A stretch of DNA of 64,000 nt from a bacterium (GCA_028716385.1 JAQUPX010000001.1:62001-126000), one strand, 5' to 3'. Positions 35,970 to 44,911 are shown, counted from the first letter of the stretch. Program-made: numbers and translations. Notes: generated by a model not told the origin, from the sequence alone.

Positions 35970-37012
35970 GGGACATCCCGCCTCGGCGGTGATTGTTCTT
36001 CAAGTTTTTTAACTCTTTTGAATAAATCCGGCAGGTCAATCAGCAAGCTATATGCGCGATTAGATTCTATGTGGGGCCGGGCCGGGAAGCCGGACACTGT
36101 AATCCCCGCGGGAATATCCTTCGTTACGCCGGATTGAGCGGCAATAACAACATTGTCTCCCACTGTTATATGGTCTGGCACTCCAGCTTGTCCGGCAATA
36201 ACTACATTATTGCCGATATTAACACTTCCTGCAATTCCAACCTGTGCGCAAAGAATAGAATTTTCACCAATTATTACATTATGAGCAACGTGAACGAGAT
36301 TGTCAAGTTTTGTTCCTTTTTTTACAATCGTATTTCCAATAACAGATTTATCAATCGTTGAGTTGGCGCCCACTTCCACATCATCTTCTAAAATAACTCC
36401 CCCTCGATGCGGCATTCTTTTGTATTTATAGTCTCCATTTTTTTCTGGGGTTGTTATGCGATTATACGCAAAACCATCGCTTCCTACTACTGTCCCCGAT
36501 CCAATTATAACCCTGTTGCCAAGAAATACATCTTCTTTTATAACGGCATTTGGATGAATTTGACAGTCGTTACCTATTCTTACTTTGTTTCCTATGTAAG
36601 CCCCATCCATCACTATAGTATTGTCTCCCAGCACTGTTTCATATCCTATACAAACAAAATCTCCTATACTTACATTCTTCCCCATTTTTACATTTTTACC
36701 TATTGCCGACAATTTGCTTATTCCCACAGCAGGCATAGGCGATAAGGGATAAAACTTTAACAAAAGAGATTCCATAGCAATAGCTAAATTTTCAACTTTT
36801 ATTGTATTTACGCCTGGGATACCTTCTTCGCCCTTCAAAACAACAACGCACGAAGCTTGAGTTTTGCTTAGCCATTTTTTATATCTCGGATGTGAGAACC
36901 AAGACAATTCTCCCGGTTTAGCTTCTTCTATTCTCGCTATTCCAATAATTTCTAAATCGGCAGGACCGGTTAATATGCCCTTTACAAAATCCGCTATTTC
37001 TTTTAGTTTCAT
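35954..37012 (-). CDS. lpxD: UDP-3-O-(3-hydroxyacyl)glucosamine N-acyltransferase
   Basis: LpxD adds the second acyl chain in lipid A synthesis. From the ATG at 37012 (MKLKEIADFVKG) the protein has an N-terminal uridine-binding domain (EAKPGELSWFSHPRYKKWL) and then a long left-handed beta helix of hexapeptide repeats (IGNKVRIGNDCQIHPNAVI, VHVAHNVIIGENSILCAQVG, GQAGVPDHITVGDN) with the catalytic His region. The frame stays open to a TTG at 37084, but those extra codons come from the intergenic hairpin element, so the ATG is preferred. There is no close Shine-Dalgarno. Confidence 0.95.
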   Translation of the reverse strand: MKLKEIADFVKGILTGPADLEIIGIARIEEAKPGELSWFSHPRYKKWLSKTQASCVVVLKGEEGIPGVNTIKVENLAIAMESLLLKFYPLSPMPAVGISKLSAIGKNVKMGKNVSIGDFVCIGYETVLGDNTIVMDGAYIGNKVRIGNDCQIHPNAVIKEDVFLGNRVIIGSGTVVGSDGFAYNRITTPEKNGDYKYKRMPHRGGVILEDDVEVGANSTIDKSVIGNTIVKKGTKLDNLVHVAHNVIIGENSILCAQVGIAGSVNIGNNVVIAGQAGVPDHITVGDNVVIAAQSGVTKDIPAGITVSGFPARPHIESNRAYSLLIDLPDLFKRVKKLEEQSPPRRDVPCKQQ

Positions 37013-37088
37013 AAAAACCGGATAAGTTAGACTCCCGCAACAAACTCGAGACTGCAGTAATGCTCCTTGCGTTGCAGAGTCCAACTAA
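37013..37088 (-). repeat. Intergenic hairpin element upstream of lpxD
   Basis: On the minus strand it begins TTAGTTGGACTC right after the skp stop and ends GAGTCTAACTTATCCGGTTT at the lpxD ATG. The outer parts form an imperfect inverted repeat (AGTTGGACTC / GAGTCTAACT). The centre carries GCAAGGAGCAT. The last ~20 bases match the element before the amidase gene. Confidence 0.65.
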
Positions 37089-38096
37089 TCATTTTTTTAG
37101 TTTCTCCAATATTTTCGTTATAATCTTATTCACCATATTGTTCAAATCAGTTTGTTGCGAAGTACGACTTGTTTCTAACACATCCGCAAGTATTTGCGAA
37201 TCAGATACGTTTACAACCTTGCACTTTAATGTTAATGACTCTCCCACCCTTTCCACTTCTCCTATTATTACAATATTTGCCCTTGCCGTTTCTCCCACTT
37301 TAGCAACTTCGTCGGGGGTCAAATCTTCTTCTTTTTTCGTTCCCAAGTTCATCTGAGTTATAGCATCTGAAAATATTTTATCATCTACTGACTTATATTT
37401 AGCATCTTTTGAGCCGTTCAATCCACCCTTTATGTATTTGACCATTGTTTTACTATCTCCATACTTTGATGCCTCACTGTTTTCCTTGAATTTCATTACA
37501 CAGAAATAAGTCCTGCCGGTATCCGCTTTTGTGCCACTAATCGGAGCAAATTCTTTATTTATCTCGTCAACGACTTCATTGGTCAAATCCATACCTTCTT
37601 TTGCGTATACAACCCCGGTAGAAGCTACATCAAATATTATCGTATAATCTCTTTCTTTGCCTATTCTTTGCAAAATAACATTTACTTTATCTACAACGGG
37701 TTTCATTACTTCTTCATTTATCTTTTTTGCGTCTCCCTCGGCTCCCCATATTTTTTGCACAAATGTTTCGTATTCCATTTGTTTTTGTTCTATATCTTTT
37801 TGTTTGCGAGCTTTTGCGTCATCAGACAACATAGCTCCCTGACTCTCAAATTCCTTTATAAGTCCCTGTATTTTCTCTTTTTTTGTCATCGCCTCTTTTT
37901 CCCATTTCTCTAATTGTTTCTGGAGTTTGACCTTAAGTTCATCTTTGCCTTTATATTCATTTAAAAGGCGGTTTGAATCTATATACCCCATCTTCATTTC
38001 TGCGCTGTAAGCACTGTACCCAAACGTAAACAAACAAAACAAAATGGCAACAATATTCTGCGTTTTTAAAATTTGGCTCAACTTGTTTCTTCTCAT
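37089..38096 (-). CDS. OmpH/Skp-like periplasmic chaperone with an extra C-terminal domain
   Basis: The ATG at 38096 has an AGGAGGAG ribosome-binding site and gives a signal peptide (residues about 1-32, ending YSAYSAE). Next is a Skp/OmpH domain: MGYIDSNRLLNEYKGKDEL, a long charged coiled-coil region and the terminal strand YTIIFDVASTGVVYAKEGMDL. Skp normally ends about here (~180 aa). Instead about 140 more residues follow, with beta-alpha character (ANIVIIGEVERVGESLTLKC, ILADVLETS), resembling CsgG/LpoB- or TolB-N-like domains. It lies between OMP genes and lpxD, the classic skp-lpxD order. Confidence 0.85.
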   Translation of the reverse strand: MRRNKLSQILKTQNIVAILFCLFTFGYSAYSAEMKMGYIDSNRLLNEYKGKDELKVKLQKQLEKWEKEAMTKKEKIQGLIKEFESQGAMLSDDAKARKQKDIEQKQMEYETFVQKIWGAEGDAKKINEEVMKPVVDKVNVILQRIGKERDYTIIFDVASTGVVYAKEGMDLTNEVVDEINKEFAPISGTKADTGRTYFCVMKFKENSEASKYGDSKTMVKYIKGGLNGSKDAKYKSVDDKIFSDAITQMNLGTKKEEDLTPDEVAKVGETARANIVIIGEVERVGESLTLKCKVVNVSDSQILADVLETSRTSQQTDLNNMVNKIITKILEKLKK

Positions 38097-38256
38097 GTCT
38101 CCTCCTCTCTGTTTACCTGCCGTAGGCATGGCCTACCGTCAGACAGATTAATCCCGCTAATGCGAAATGTTTTTTCTGGGGTACAAGCTCTGCGAGGTTA
38201 TCGTCCCTGTCAGTCAAGGGACATCCCGTCCGTACTCGAAATTCCAAATTCCACAT

Positions 38257-39318
38257 TTAGAAGGCTTCCTTCCCCTGTATTGTTAAATATACTCTATAAG
38301 TTTTTTCACACAAAGTTCCATCATCTCTTGTTCCATATTCTCCGGTTAATCCTAATTGAAGCATAGATTTGAATGGCAGATTTACTCCCAACATTCCTCC
38401 TTTTTCTTTAATGTTCCCATAATACCAATCTTTCTTATAAACGCCTGCTTTATATTTTGTCTTTTTTCCAAACTCCCCTGTTATCGCCAATCTGCTTAAA
38501 GGTATACCCGGATCAGCGAAAAGCCAATCTTCTGTGCCAAAACCAATTTTAAAATCAGAAATAATATTATAACTTAATGAAGTTCTCACTCTTACCGGCA
38601 GCTCGTTATCACTATTCAGTGTAGACTTTCCTAAATAACTAACTCCTAATTCCGCCTTTCCGATTCTTATTCCGATATTTCCGATAAGTCCGGTTCCGCT
38701 AAAGGTAGAACTAATAGTGTCATAAAACGTGGTATCTGTAGCTGTCCCTCTGGTATGAGTTGCTGCCCATTGTTCATCCACAGAACCGAATAAAAGAGCA
38801 ACTCCCATCCCTACCGTAGCAAAATTGCCAAAATTCTTATCTCCTATTAAGTTAATGCTGGATAAACTGCCCCTGCTTTTTATATTGTGAAAAACAGAAT
38901 CGCTGCTGCCCTCTATTTTTTCCGTAGAACTTAAAATGTCATAATTTATGTTAAAAATTTCATTTACGCCTATCGCAACACCAAAGCCCTTTGGCAAGGG
39001 CAATGTCCACTCCAGATAAGGAACGGTAAAATCAAAGTTTGAAACATTCAAGCTATCTGCCTTCAGGTAAGATGACCTTACTAATTCTCCGCTAAAAGCT
39101 ATTTCAAAACACCATTCTTTTGGAACATTTATTTTAACAAGACGAATATCGGTATTGGGTTCGCCAATATTTGCACCTGAAAACAATGAATACGAATATA
39201 TATTGTTCCAACTTATCACAAGGATACTAATTCCAAAAATAATCCGCCTGCCTGTACACCTTTTTTGGGGGTGGAAAGCAGAAACAAAACTTATCCAAAA
39301 ATCATTATATTTTTTCAT
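38257..39318 (-). CDS. Predicted outer-membrane beta-barrel protein
   Basis: This 353-aa protein is rich in alternating hydrophobic/aromatic strands with Gly turns (FGVAIGVNEIFNINYDIL, AELGVSYLGKSTLN, YKAGVYKKDWYYGN) and ends in Phe (GKEAF), the usual barrel terminus recognised by BamA. The N-terminal hydrophobic segment begins around residue 26 (IIFGISILVISW), so the true start may be further in than the ATG given. No specific family is recognised. A dispersed palindrome (CCTATCTGACGGTAGG) sits directly before the gene. Its place between skp and bamA suggests an envelope role. Confidence 0.6.
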   Translation of the reverse strand: MKKYNDFWISFVSAFHPQKRCTGRRIIFGISILVISWNNIYSYSLFSGANIGEPNTDIRLVKINVPKEWCFEIAFSGELVRSSYLKADSLNVSNFDFTVPYLEWTLPLPKGFGVAIGVNEIFNINYDILSSTEKIEGSSDSVFHNIKSRGSLSSINLIGDKNFGNFATVGMGVALLFGSVDEQWAATHTRGTATDTTFYDTISSTFSGTGLIGNIGIRIGKAELGVSYLGKSTLNSDNELPVRVRTSLSYNIISDFKIGFGTEDWLFADPGIPLSRLAITGEFGKKTKYKAGVYKKDWYYGNIKEKGGMLGVNLPFKSMLQLGLTGEYGTRDDGTLCEKTYRVYLTIQGKEAF

Positions 39319-39396
39319 CTTTACTGCCTACCGTCAGATAGGTATTTACTCCCATTTGTCATTCCCGCAAAAGCGGAAATTCAAAGTTTTCATTTT

Positions 39397-40611
39397 TTAC
39401 TTAATATTAATTTTATTTTTACCGGGTAACGTATATGTTATATCAAGTTTCAAATCAGGTTTTATTATAATTCGTGATATATCTGAACCTTCGCTGCTTA
39501 TCATTGCTCCCAACTTATACCCTTTTTTGAACCATTCCCCGATTATAGCAGGTATAGTCAGAACAACGGAATCTCCCGCAATATAAGCAAAACTACTATA
39601 GTCTTTATATTTTAATTTAATTTTTTTGCTTGTCCAATTATATGATTTCCCGGTGTCTATTCTCATCGTTAATATCGCTTTATTTACCGTAGCAGAATCC
39701 AGTTTCCATACGCTACGCAACGAATCCGTCAACGAATCTACCGGTACTGCCACTGTATCTATTGTTGTATCTTTTACTGCCCACATTGTATCCTTTGCTG
39801 ATATCGTATCACAAGCATCTTGCTTGTGGTCTATTGTTCCCTTTTTTATAACACTATCCGCTGGTGCATTTTTTATGTCTGCAGTAGTATCATCTTCGAC
39901 TATGACACAAACATCCATCCTCTCAAACTCCACTTTTATATATGTTGAACACTTTGTTACGTATCCTCCTGTCTGGAGCATCATTAAGGAATCCCCTAAG
40001 CTATCCGCAGAATAATAACTCGTATCTATATATGTTGCTTTAGTAGGATAATATTTTTTACTTGTATCTTCCTCCGTCGTAAACCAAGCCCTGTTTCCTT
40101 CATATACATTGTATATTCCTGTCATTTCCGAAGAAGCGCCAAACAACGCGAAATAAAACCCGGTATCCGCCGCAAGACTATCTATACAAATTCCCACAGC
40201 GCTGTCTTTTATCAATTCCATCGAATCCATTAACGTTACAGTCGGCGCATTACTCCATACCAAAGAATCCATACTTGGCGTTCCAAATACTCTATATATG
40301 TATACCTTTCCTGAATCTTTACCGACAACATACAATGATTCCGGATTAAGAGCAACACTATCTTTTTTTGTATAAAAATATATAAAAGTTTTTGCTTCAA
40401 AATTTTCTTTGTTCCCGGCGTATAAACAACTTGCTCCGGACATACAATTAAATGTATCCGGTACAAAAGCACGAGCGCCAAACATTCCCGATGCCGTTTT
40501 TATATCCCCTGCTCTTTCTTTTACTATTTCATATCCGATTGGTTGTTTTTGCCCGCATCCGGCTAAAATTAATATGGAACATCCTGCTAAAAACAAGTGA
40601 CAAATTCTCAT
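39397..40611 (-). CDS. Lipoprotein of unknown function
   Basis: From the ATG at 40611 (MRICHLFLAGCSILILAGCG) there is a textbook lipoprotein signal ending LAGC, preceded by a GAAGAGAAGG ribosome-binding site. The open frame extends to 40668, but the extra residues are encoded by an AT-rich repeat, so that start is doubtful. The mature ~385-residue protein is acidic, rich in Asp, Ser and Thr, with beta-rich segments (YIYRVFGTPSMDSLVW, KIKLKYKDYSSFAYIAGD) that suggest adhesin-like or Ig-like folds. A perfect 8-bp-stem palindrome (39811-39829) lies inside the coding sequence and encodes HKQDAC. It sits directly downstream of bamA. Confidence 0.65.
   Translation of the reverse strand: MRICHLFLAGCSILILAGCGQKQPIGYEIVKERAGDIKTASGMFGARAFVPDTFNCMSGASCLYAGNKENFEAKTFIYFYTKKDSVALNPESLYVVGKDSGKVYIYRVFGTPSMDSLVWSNAPTVTLMDSMELIKDSAVGICIDSLAADTGFYFALFGASSEMTGIYNVYEGNRAWFTTEEDTSKKYYPTKATYIDTSYYSADSLGDSLMMLQTGGYVTKCSTYIKVEFERMDVCVIVEDDTTADIKNAPADSVIKKGTIDHKQDACDTISAKDTMWAVKDTTIDTVAVPVDSLTDSLRSVWKLDSATVNKAILTMRIDTGKSYNWTSKKIKLKYKDYSSFAYIAGDSVVLTIPAIIGEWFKKGYKLGAMISSEGSDISRIIIKPDLKLDITYTLPGKNKINIK
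39811..39829. repeat. Palindrome inside a lipoprotein gene
   Basis: CACAAGCA / TGCTTGTG forms a perfect 8-bp stem with a 3-base loop in the coding region. A similar hairpin (CAAGCAGGATGCTTG) occurs intergenically near 58971. Confidence 0.55.
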
Positions 40612-40631
40612 CTTTTTTGTCCTTCTCTTCT

Positions 40632-40668
40632 GAATTTTGATTTTTAATTTTTGATTTTTAATTTTCAA
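40632..40668. repeat. AT-rich dispersed repeat between bamA and the lipoprotein gene
   Basis: About two and a half copies of a 14-nt unit (TTTTTGATTTTTAA on the plus strand). The same word set occurs at 3697-3729 and 18752-18786. Confidence 0.55.
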
Positions 40669-42896
40669 AATGTCCTCCCCATCTGTAAATGAAATTCCCA
40701 GTCTCGTGGGACGGCATCTATTCCATACCCCATATCAAACCCGATAAGCCCCATCATTGGTATCTCTATCCTGAATCCTACTCCGACGCCTTTCTTTAAA
40801 CTCTGTAGATTAGTGCTCTTAAAATCCGGCCATGTATTTCCGGCATCAAAAAATATTAAAGGATACATATTTTCATCAAATGCAAGTTTCGCCTCTATTG
40901 TAAACAGTGATGCAAAATTGCCTCCTACTATTTCTCCATTTAAACGCGGACCAATTTCCCAGTCTTTATATCCTCTGAGTCCCCAGTCTCCTATCCCTCC
41001 AAGTATAAATTTTTCATACACAGGAACATTCTCGCTAGGCGTATATCCGCTTGCTATCCCTATTTTACTCCTCATTCCAAGCACAAATCTCCAGAATAGC
41101 CTATGGTATGTTACGCTCTCAAACATTTCCTTATGGTATTTTATGTCTCCTCCAAAAATGCCACCGGAAAATGCTACATTACAACTATTGCGACTTCCTG
41201 TCGTTGGATTTAGATAGTTGTCTCTCGAATCACGAACAATCCCAAACCCTACCATACTCCTTATCCCTTCCTGGTCCAAATACCAACGGGTTAAATTGCT
41301 GGTTTCCCCTGCAAGACCAACATTCTCTAATGTATATGACACCGAAGCTTTCGTATAATCCAATCGGGGAACCTGAAAACCTAATGTCGTATTTCCGCCT
41401 ATCTTATGTAAGTTATAACTCGACATAGCTGTCGTGCTTTTATATATATTAAACCCTAAACTCATTGGCGAATCAAATAACCAAGGTTTCTGGTAGCCTA
41501 ACGTTATGTTTTCTATACTCGTTCCTTTTTCGTAACTAATAGAAAAATATTCTCCCATCCCTCGCAAGTTTGGTGTGCTTAAAGACAAATTTCCCACTAT
41601 TCCATATTTTGGATAATAACTCGCACCGGCAGAAGCCTGTCCGGCAGCTTTCTCTTCTATATTTAAAATCAAATCTATGTCTCCGGAATCGCTCGCCTGA
41701 CGGGTATCCACTGTTACATTTTTGAAAAAACCTAAATTGAAAATCTTTCTTTGTGATACTATTAGTTTTTTACGGGAAAATATCTCGCCGGGAAAAATCG
41801 TCAGTTCGCGACGAATCACATTGTCATGAGTAGAAAGATTCGAAGCAATCTCTATTTTATGAACCCGCGCCTGAATACCTTCCTTTATCTTAAAGGTTAC
41901 ATCTACTGTTTCGCGAACATTTATGCTATCTAAAGTCTCACAAGGGTCTACACTCAAGTATAAATACCCATAATCACTATAAACACCGTATATTTCTTCC
42001 AGCGTTTTAGACAGTCTATCTTTGGAGTATGGCATTCCTTTCTTGAATTTTAGTTTAGTTCTTAACTCTTCTGTTTTCAGGAATTCATTCCCCTCGAACA
42101 AAACATTCCCAAAATAAACCGGTTTACCTTCGGAAACTTCTACGCGAAGATTAGCCCATTCGCCGTTACCAACAGGAACAATATCTGCAGAAACAAGCTG
42201 GCAGTGAGGATACCCACTTGATTGATAAAAGTTGACAACTCTCAACGGGTCTTCGTCAAACTCTGTTTTGTTAAATTTACCGCTCCATGGCCACCAATAC
42301 TTAGCCCTATTTTTCATTAATTTTCTTATCTTTTTATCCGGGAATGCATAATTTCCAACTATTATTACTTCTTTCACTTTAATTTTGCTTCCTTCCTTTA
42401 TTGTAAACTTTACTTTAGCTCTTCCATTTTCTTCCTTAACATCCGGAGTAATATTGACCGCATAGAAACCTTCTTTTTCATACGCCTGTCGAATTCTAAC
42501 AACCGCATCAAATATTGCAGATTCCGAAGCAACGTTAAATTCTTTCAATTGACATATTTCAATAAGTTTTTTGGATTTAAACTTTTTATTACCTTTAAAA
42601 CTAACTTTAAGAACAATTGGCCATTCTTTTACACTAATGTTAACCGTTACTCCGTTCCCCGTTTTGTCGGCGCTAATTGCAATATTCTCGAATAGTCCGC
42701 CTGCATACAACTGCGTTATCGCCTTTTGAATGCTTTCAGGGGTAAGCTCGCTGCCTATTTCTAATCCCGATATTGAAATAATTGCATCCGAACTAACACG
42801 TTTTATCCCTTGGGCTTTTATGTCAACTATCATCTCTGCAAACAAAGAAGTAGAACCTATCCCGAGAAGTAGACAAAACAAAAATATTTTTTTCAT
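40665..42896 (-). CDS. bamA: Outer membrane protein assembly factor BamA
   Basis: BamA inserts beta-barrel proteins in the outer membrane. The 743-aa protein has a signal peptide (MKKIFLFCLLLGIGSTSLFA), five POTRA domains to about residue 390 (for example IKRVSSDAIISISGLEIGS; GNYAFPDKKIRKLMKN; VLFEGNEFLKTEELRTKLKF) and then a 16-strand barrel ending LQMGRTF with terminal Phe. The conserved late-barrel region is present as KFILGGIGDWGLRGY (RGY motif). It precedes OMP genes, skp and lpxD in the usual bamA-skp-lpxD order, with two extra genes between bamA and skp. Confidence 0.96.
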   Translation of the reverse strand: MKKIFLFCLLLGIGSTSLFAEMIVDIKAQGIKRVSSDAIISISGLEIGSELTPESIQKAITQLYAGGLFENIAISADKTGNGVTVNISVKEWPIVLKVSFKGNKKFKSKKLIEICQLKEFNVASESAIFDAVVRIRQAYEKEGFYAVNITPDVKEENGRAKVKFTIKEGSKIKVKEVIIVGNYAFPDKKIRKLMKNRAKYWWPWSGKFNKTEFDEDPLRVVNFYQSSGYPHCQLVSADIVPVGNGEWANLRVEVSEGKPVYFGNVLFEGNEFLKTEELRTKLKFKKGMPYSKDRLSKTLEEIYGVYSDYGYLYLSVDPCETLDSINVRETVDVTFKIKEGIQARVHKIEIASNLSTHDNVIRRELTIFPGEIFSRKKLIVSQRKIFNLGFFKNVTVDTRQASDSGDIDLILNIEEKAAGQASAGASYYPKYGIVGNLSLSTPNLRGMGEYFSISYEKGTSIENITLGYQKPWLFDSPMSLGFNIYKSTTAMSSYNLHKIGGNTTLGFQVPRLDYTKASVSYTLENVGLAGETSNLTRWYLDQEGIRSMVGFGIVRDSRDNYLNPTTGSRNSCNVAFSGGIFGGDIKYHKEMFESVTYHRLFWRFVLGMRSKIGIASGYTPSENVPVYEKFILGGIGDWGLRGYKDWEIGPRLNGEIVGGNFASLFTIEAKLAFDENMYPLIFFDAGNTWPDFKSTNLQSLKKGVGVGFRIEIPMMGLIGFDMGYGIDAVPRDWEFHLQMGRTF

Positions 42897-42967
42897 AATC
42901 TTATTAGAAGCCCTTGGGTTTTATCCCTTAGTCCCGCCTTGGCGGGATTATCCAGTTTTTCTGGATA

Positions 42968-43933
42968 CTAGATTAGATGCTTCTTTTCCCTAATTTCTTT
43001 CGCTTTTTCTTTTGCAATATTATGTTCTTTATTGTTTTTTGAGAAGATATGTGTTTTCCCCTGGGAAACAAAATACAAATAAGGAGTGTCCTGTGGCCAC
43101 AATGCAGCAAGAATAGAATTTTTACCGGGGGAACATATAGCTCCGGGCGGCAATCCTTTATACATATAAGTATTATATGGGGATTTTATTTTCAAATCCA
43201 GGTATTTCAAGTTCGCCCTGGGAGAATCCAAAAGATATTGAACGGTAGGGTCGCACTGAAGAAGCATTCCCTTCTTCAATCTTTTATGATATACTCCTGA
43301 TATGATTGGTTTTTCAGAATCACAACTTGTTTCTTTTTCGACAAGGGATGCTAACGTTACTGCTTTTTCAAGAGAAAAAGACATTTGAACAGCTCTTTTG
43401 CGTAAAGAATCCGTAAAAACAGAAAAAAATTCGTTAATAAAGCGGGGGATAACTTCTTTCGCATTAGCGCCATATGGAATCAAATAAGTTTCCGGGAAAA
43501 GGTATCCTTCCAGGGAAGAAGAATTTATCTTAAACTTTTGGATATACCCCGTGTCATACGCAAGAGAAAAAAACTCTCCGGTATCTACTCCGACTTTTTC
43601 AGACAACAGAATCCCTATTTCTTTCAAAGTAAAACCTTCCGGGATAGTAACTTTTATATCCGAAGTTTCGCCAAGTATAAATTTTCTAAGAACGCTTTTT
43701 ATAGAAGAAGGTTTTTTTAGAATATAGTATCCTGCTTTTATTTTTCGGTCTGCCTGCGAAAGCTTGGCATAAAGTCTAAACCAAAACTTAGAGTTTATTA
43801 TTTCTGCGGAATGCAATTTGTTTGCCATCTCCGAAATAGATTCCCCTTTTGATATTTTTACCCCTGCCTCTTCAACAGACTGCCCGCCGGACAGTGGTTG
43901 CATATACATAAAACAAATAAGTAAAAATGTCAT
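42968..43933 (-). CDS. mltG: Endolytic murein transglycosylase MltG (YceG family)
   Basis: MltG cuts nascent glycan strands and limits their length. The LysM-like/YceG core is recognisable: VTIPEGFTLKEIGILL, LEGYLFPETYLIPYG, the catalytic Glu region ASLVEKETSCDSEKPIISGV, YHKRLKKGMLLQCDPTVQY and YNTYMYKGLPPGAICSPG. The 321-aa length fits. The N-terminal segment is short (MTFLLICFMYMQ) and is followed by PLSGGQS. It is upstream of bamA and separated from it by a spacer with TCCCGCCTTGGCGGGA and ATCCAG/CTGGAT palindromes. Confidence 0.94.
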   Translation of the reverse strand: MTFLLICFMYMQPLSGGQSVEEAGVKISKGESISEMANKLHSAEIINSKFWFRLYAKLSQADRKIKAGYYILKKPSSIKSVLRKFILGETSDIKVTIPEGFTLKEIGILLSEKVGVDTGEFFSLAYDTGYIQKFKINSSSLEGYLFPETYLIPYGANAKEVIPRFINEFFSVFTDSLRKRAVQMSFSLEKAVTLASLVEKETSCDSEKPIISGVYHKRLKKGMLLQCDPTVQYLLDSPRANLKYLDLKIKSPYNTYMYKGLPPGAICSPGKNSILAALWPQDTPYLYFVSQGKTHIFSKNNKEHNIAKEKAKEIREKKHLI

Positions 43934-43960
43934 ATTGTAATATCCCGCTTAGCGGGATGG

Positions 43961-44158
43961 TCACCTGATAACTACGCCAATAGGTATTAAGACAAAATAC
44001 CCCAACGATAGTAAAATGGGAGCCAATACCATAGAACCTAAATGCAAAAAATAAAATCCCACGATAACAAACAATACTCCACCGCCTATAAGCGCCCAGT
44101 TTTTTGTTTTCAAACTTAACATCATTGCAGAATTAATACGTTTGTCTTTGTTTTTCAT
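43961..44158 (-). CDS. Small two-helix membrane protein
   Basis: This 65-aa protein has a basic N-terminus and two transmembrane helices (WALIGGGVLFVIVGFYFL and VLAPILLSLGYFVLIPIGVV), a pattern like small DUF3098-type proteins. Function unknown. It lies 34 bp downstream of the DUF502 gene and 27 bp upstream of mltG, likely within the same operon. Confidence 0.65.
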   Translation of the reverse strand: MKNKDKRINSAMMLSLKTKNWALIGGGVLFVIVGFYFLHLGSMVLAPILLSLGYFVLIPIGVVIR

Positions 44159-44192
44159 CTTAACTCCTTTATTTAATCATGTTCACGACCCG

Positions 44193-44801
44193 CTAAGACA
44201 CATTGGCTGTTTGCCATTCCGGTGGAATTATCCCGCCGGAAACAATAGTCCGCAACGCTGCATCAATAGTAATTGGTATCTCTATTACTTCGGAACGGGG
44301 TATTATTAAATAAAAACCCGTTGTAATATTCGGCACTGTGGGAACAAATACGCTTATATTATCAGGGACATCCTTAATCTTCAAAGATTTGTCATTGGTA
44401 AGGAATCCCATAGAATAAACACCTTTGCGTGGAAATTCCACGATTACGACACTCTTAAAAGCAGACTTTGATTTATCTATTGATAAAGCATCTGATAGTT
44501 GACGTCCGGCAGCATAAATAGGACGAATAAACGGAACCTTTATAATAATTGATTCCCATAAAACAAAAAATCTATGTCCAATATAACTCGTTGCAATGGC
44601 ACCTATTACCCAGACAATAATCAAAAACGCCAGAAACCCCATAAAAGAATGAACAAAAGGATATAGCGTGCAAACGCCCGGTATTAACTTAAAAAAATTA
44701 GAGAAAATGCCGCCAAACTTATCAATAAGGAACCAAAAAACAAAAATAGTTAATCCTATTGGTAAGAGAGCAATTATTCCTGTAATAAGATTCTTTCTCA
44801 T
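44193..44801 (-). CDS. DUF502 family membrane protein
   Basis: The 202-aa protein opens with the DUF502 signature (LITGIIALLPIGLTIFVFWF), followed by a second membrane helix (FMGFLAFLIIVWVIGAIATS) and a soluble domain (VVIVEFPRKGVYSMGFLTND, FVPTVPNITTGFYLIIPRSE). Function is unknown; the family is widespread in diderm bacteria. There is no Shine-Dalgarno, and a perfect promoter ends 13 nt before the ATG, so the mRNA is predicted to be nearly leaderless. It is the first gene of the long minus-strand run. Confidence 0.9.
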   Translation of the reverse strand: MRKNLITGIIALLPIGLTIFVFWFLIDKFGGIFSNFFKLIPGVCTLYPFVHSFMGFLAFLIIVWVIGAIATSYIGHRFFVLWESIIIKVPFIRPIYAAGRQLSDALSIDKSKSAFKSVVIVEFPRKGVYSMGFLTNDKSLKIKDVPDNISVFVPTVPNITTGFYLIIPRSEVIEIPITIDAALRTIVSGGIIPPEWQTANVS

Positions 44802-44814
44802 AAATTATAAACTC

Positions 44815-44842
44815 ATTATAAATACTTGTCTTTAAATGTCAA
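44815..44842 (-). promoter_or_regulatory. Perfect sigma70-type promoter of the envelope gene run
   Basis: Read on the minus strand, TTGACA (44842-44837) and TATAAT (44820-44815) are both full consensus with a 16-bp spacer. The expected start of transcription is about 6 nt before the DUF502 ATG at 44801. Confidence 0.85.
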
Positions 44843-44874
44843 TAACTTTCTCTTGTGTATACTTTTTCATAATA

Positions 44875-44911
44875 CCAACTTGCTAACAATTTGTTGGGTT
44901 AGCTTAGTTGG
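44875..44911. repeat. Interrupted palindrome CCAACT-GCTAAC ... GTTAGC-AGTTGG
   Basis: The two arms pair in two blocks (CCAACT/AGTTGG and GCTAAC/GTTAGC), each separated by one or two bases. It resembles the hairpin elements before amidase and lpxD (AGTTGG-type ends). The same 301-nt spacer (44802-45102) also holds AAAACGG/CCGTTTT at 44975-44992; no gene is seen. Confidence 0.55.
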
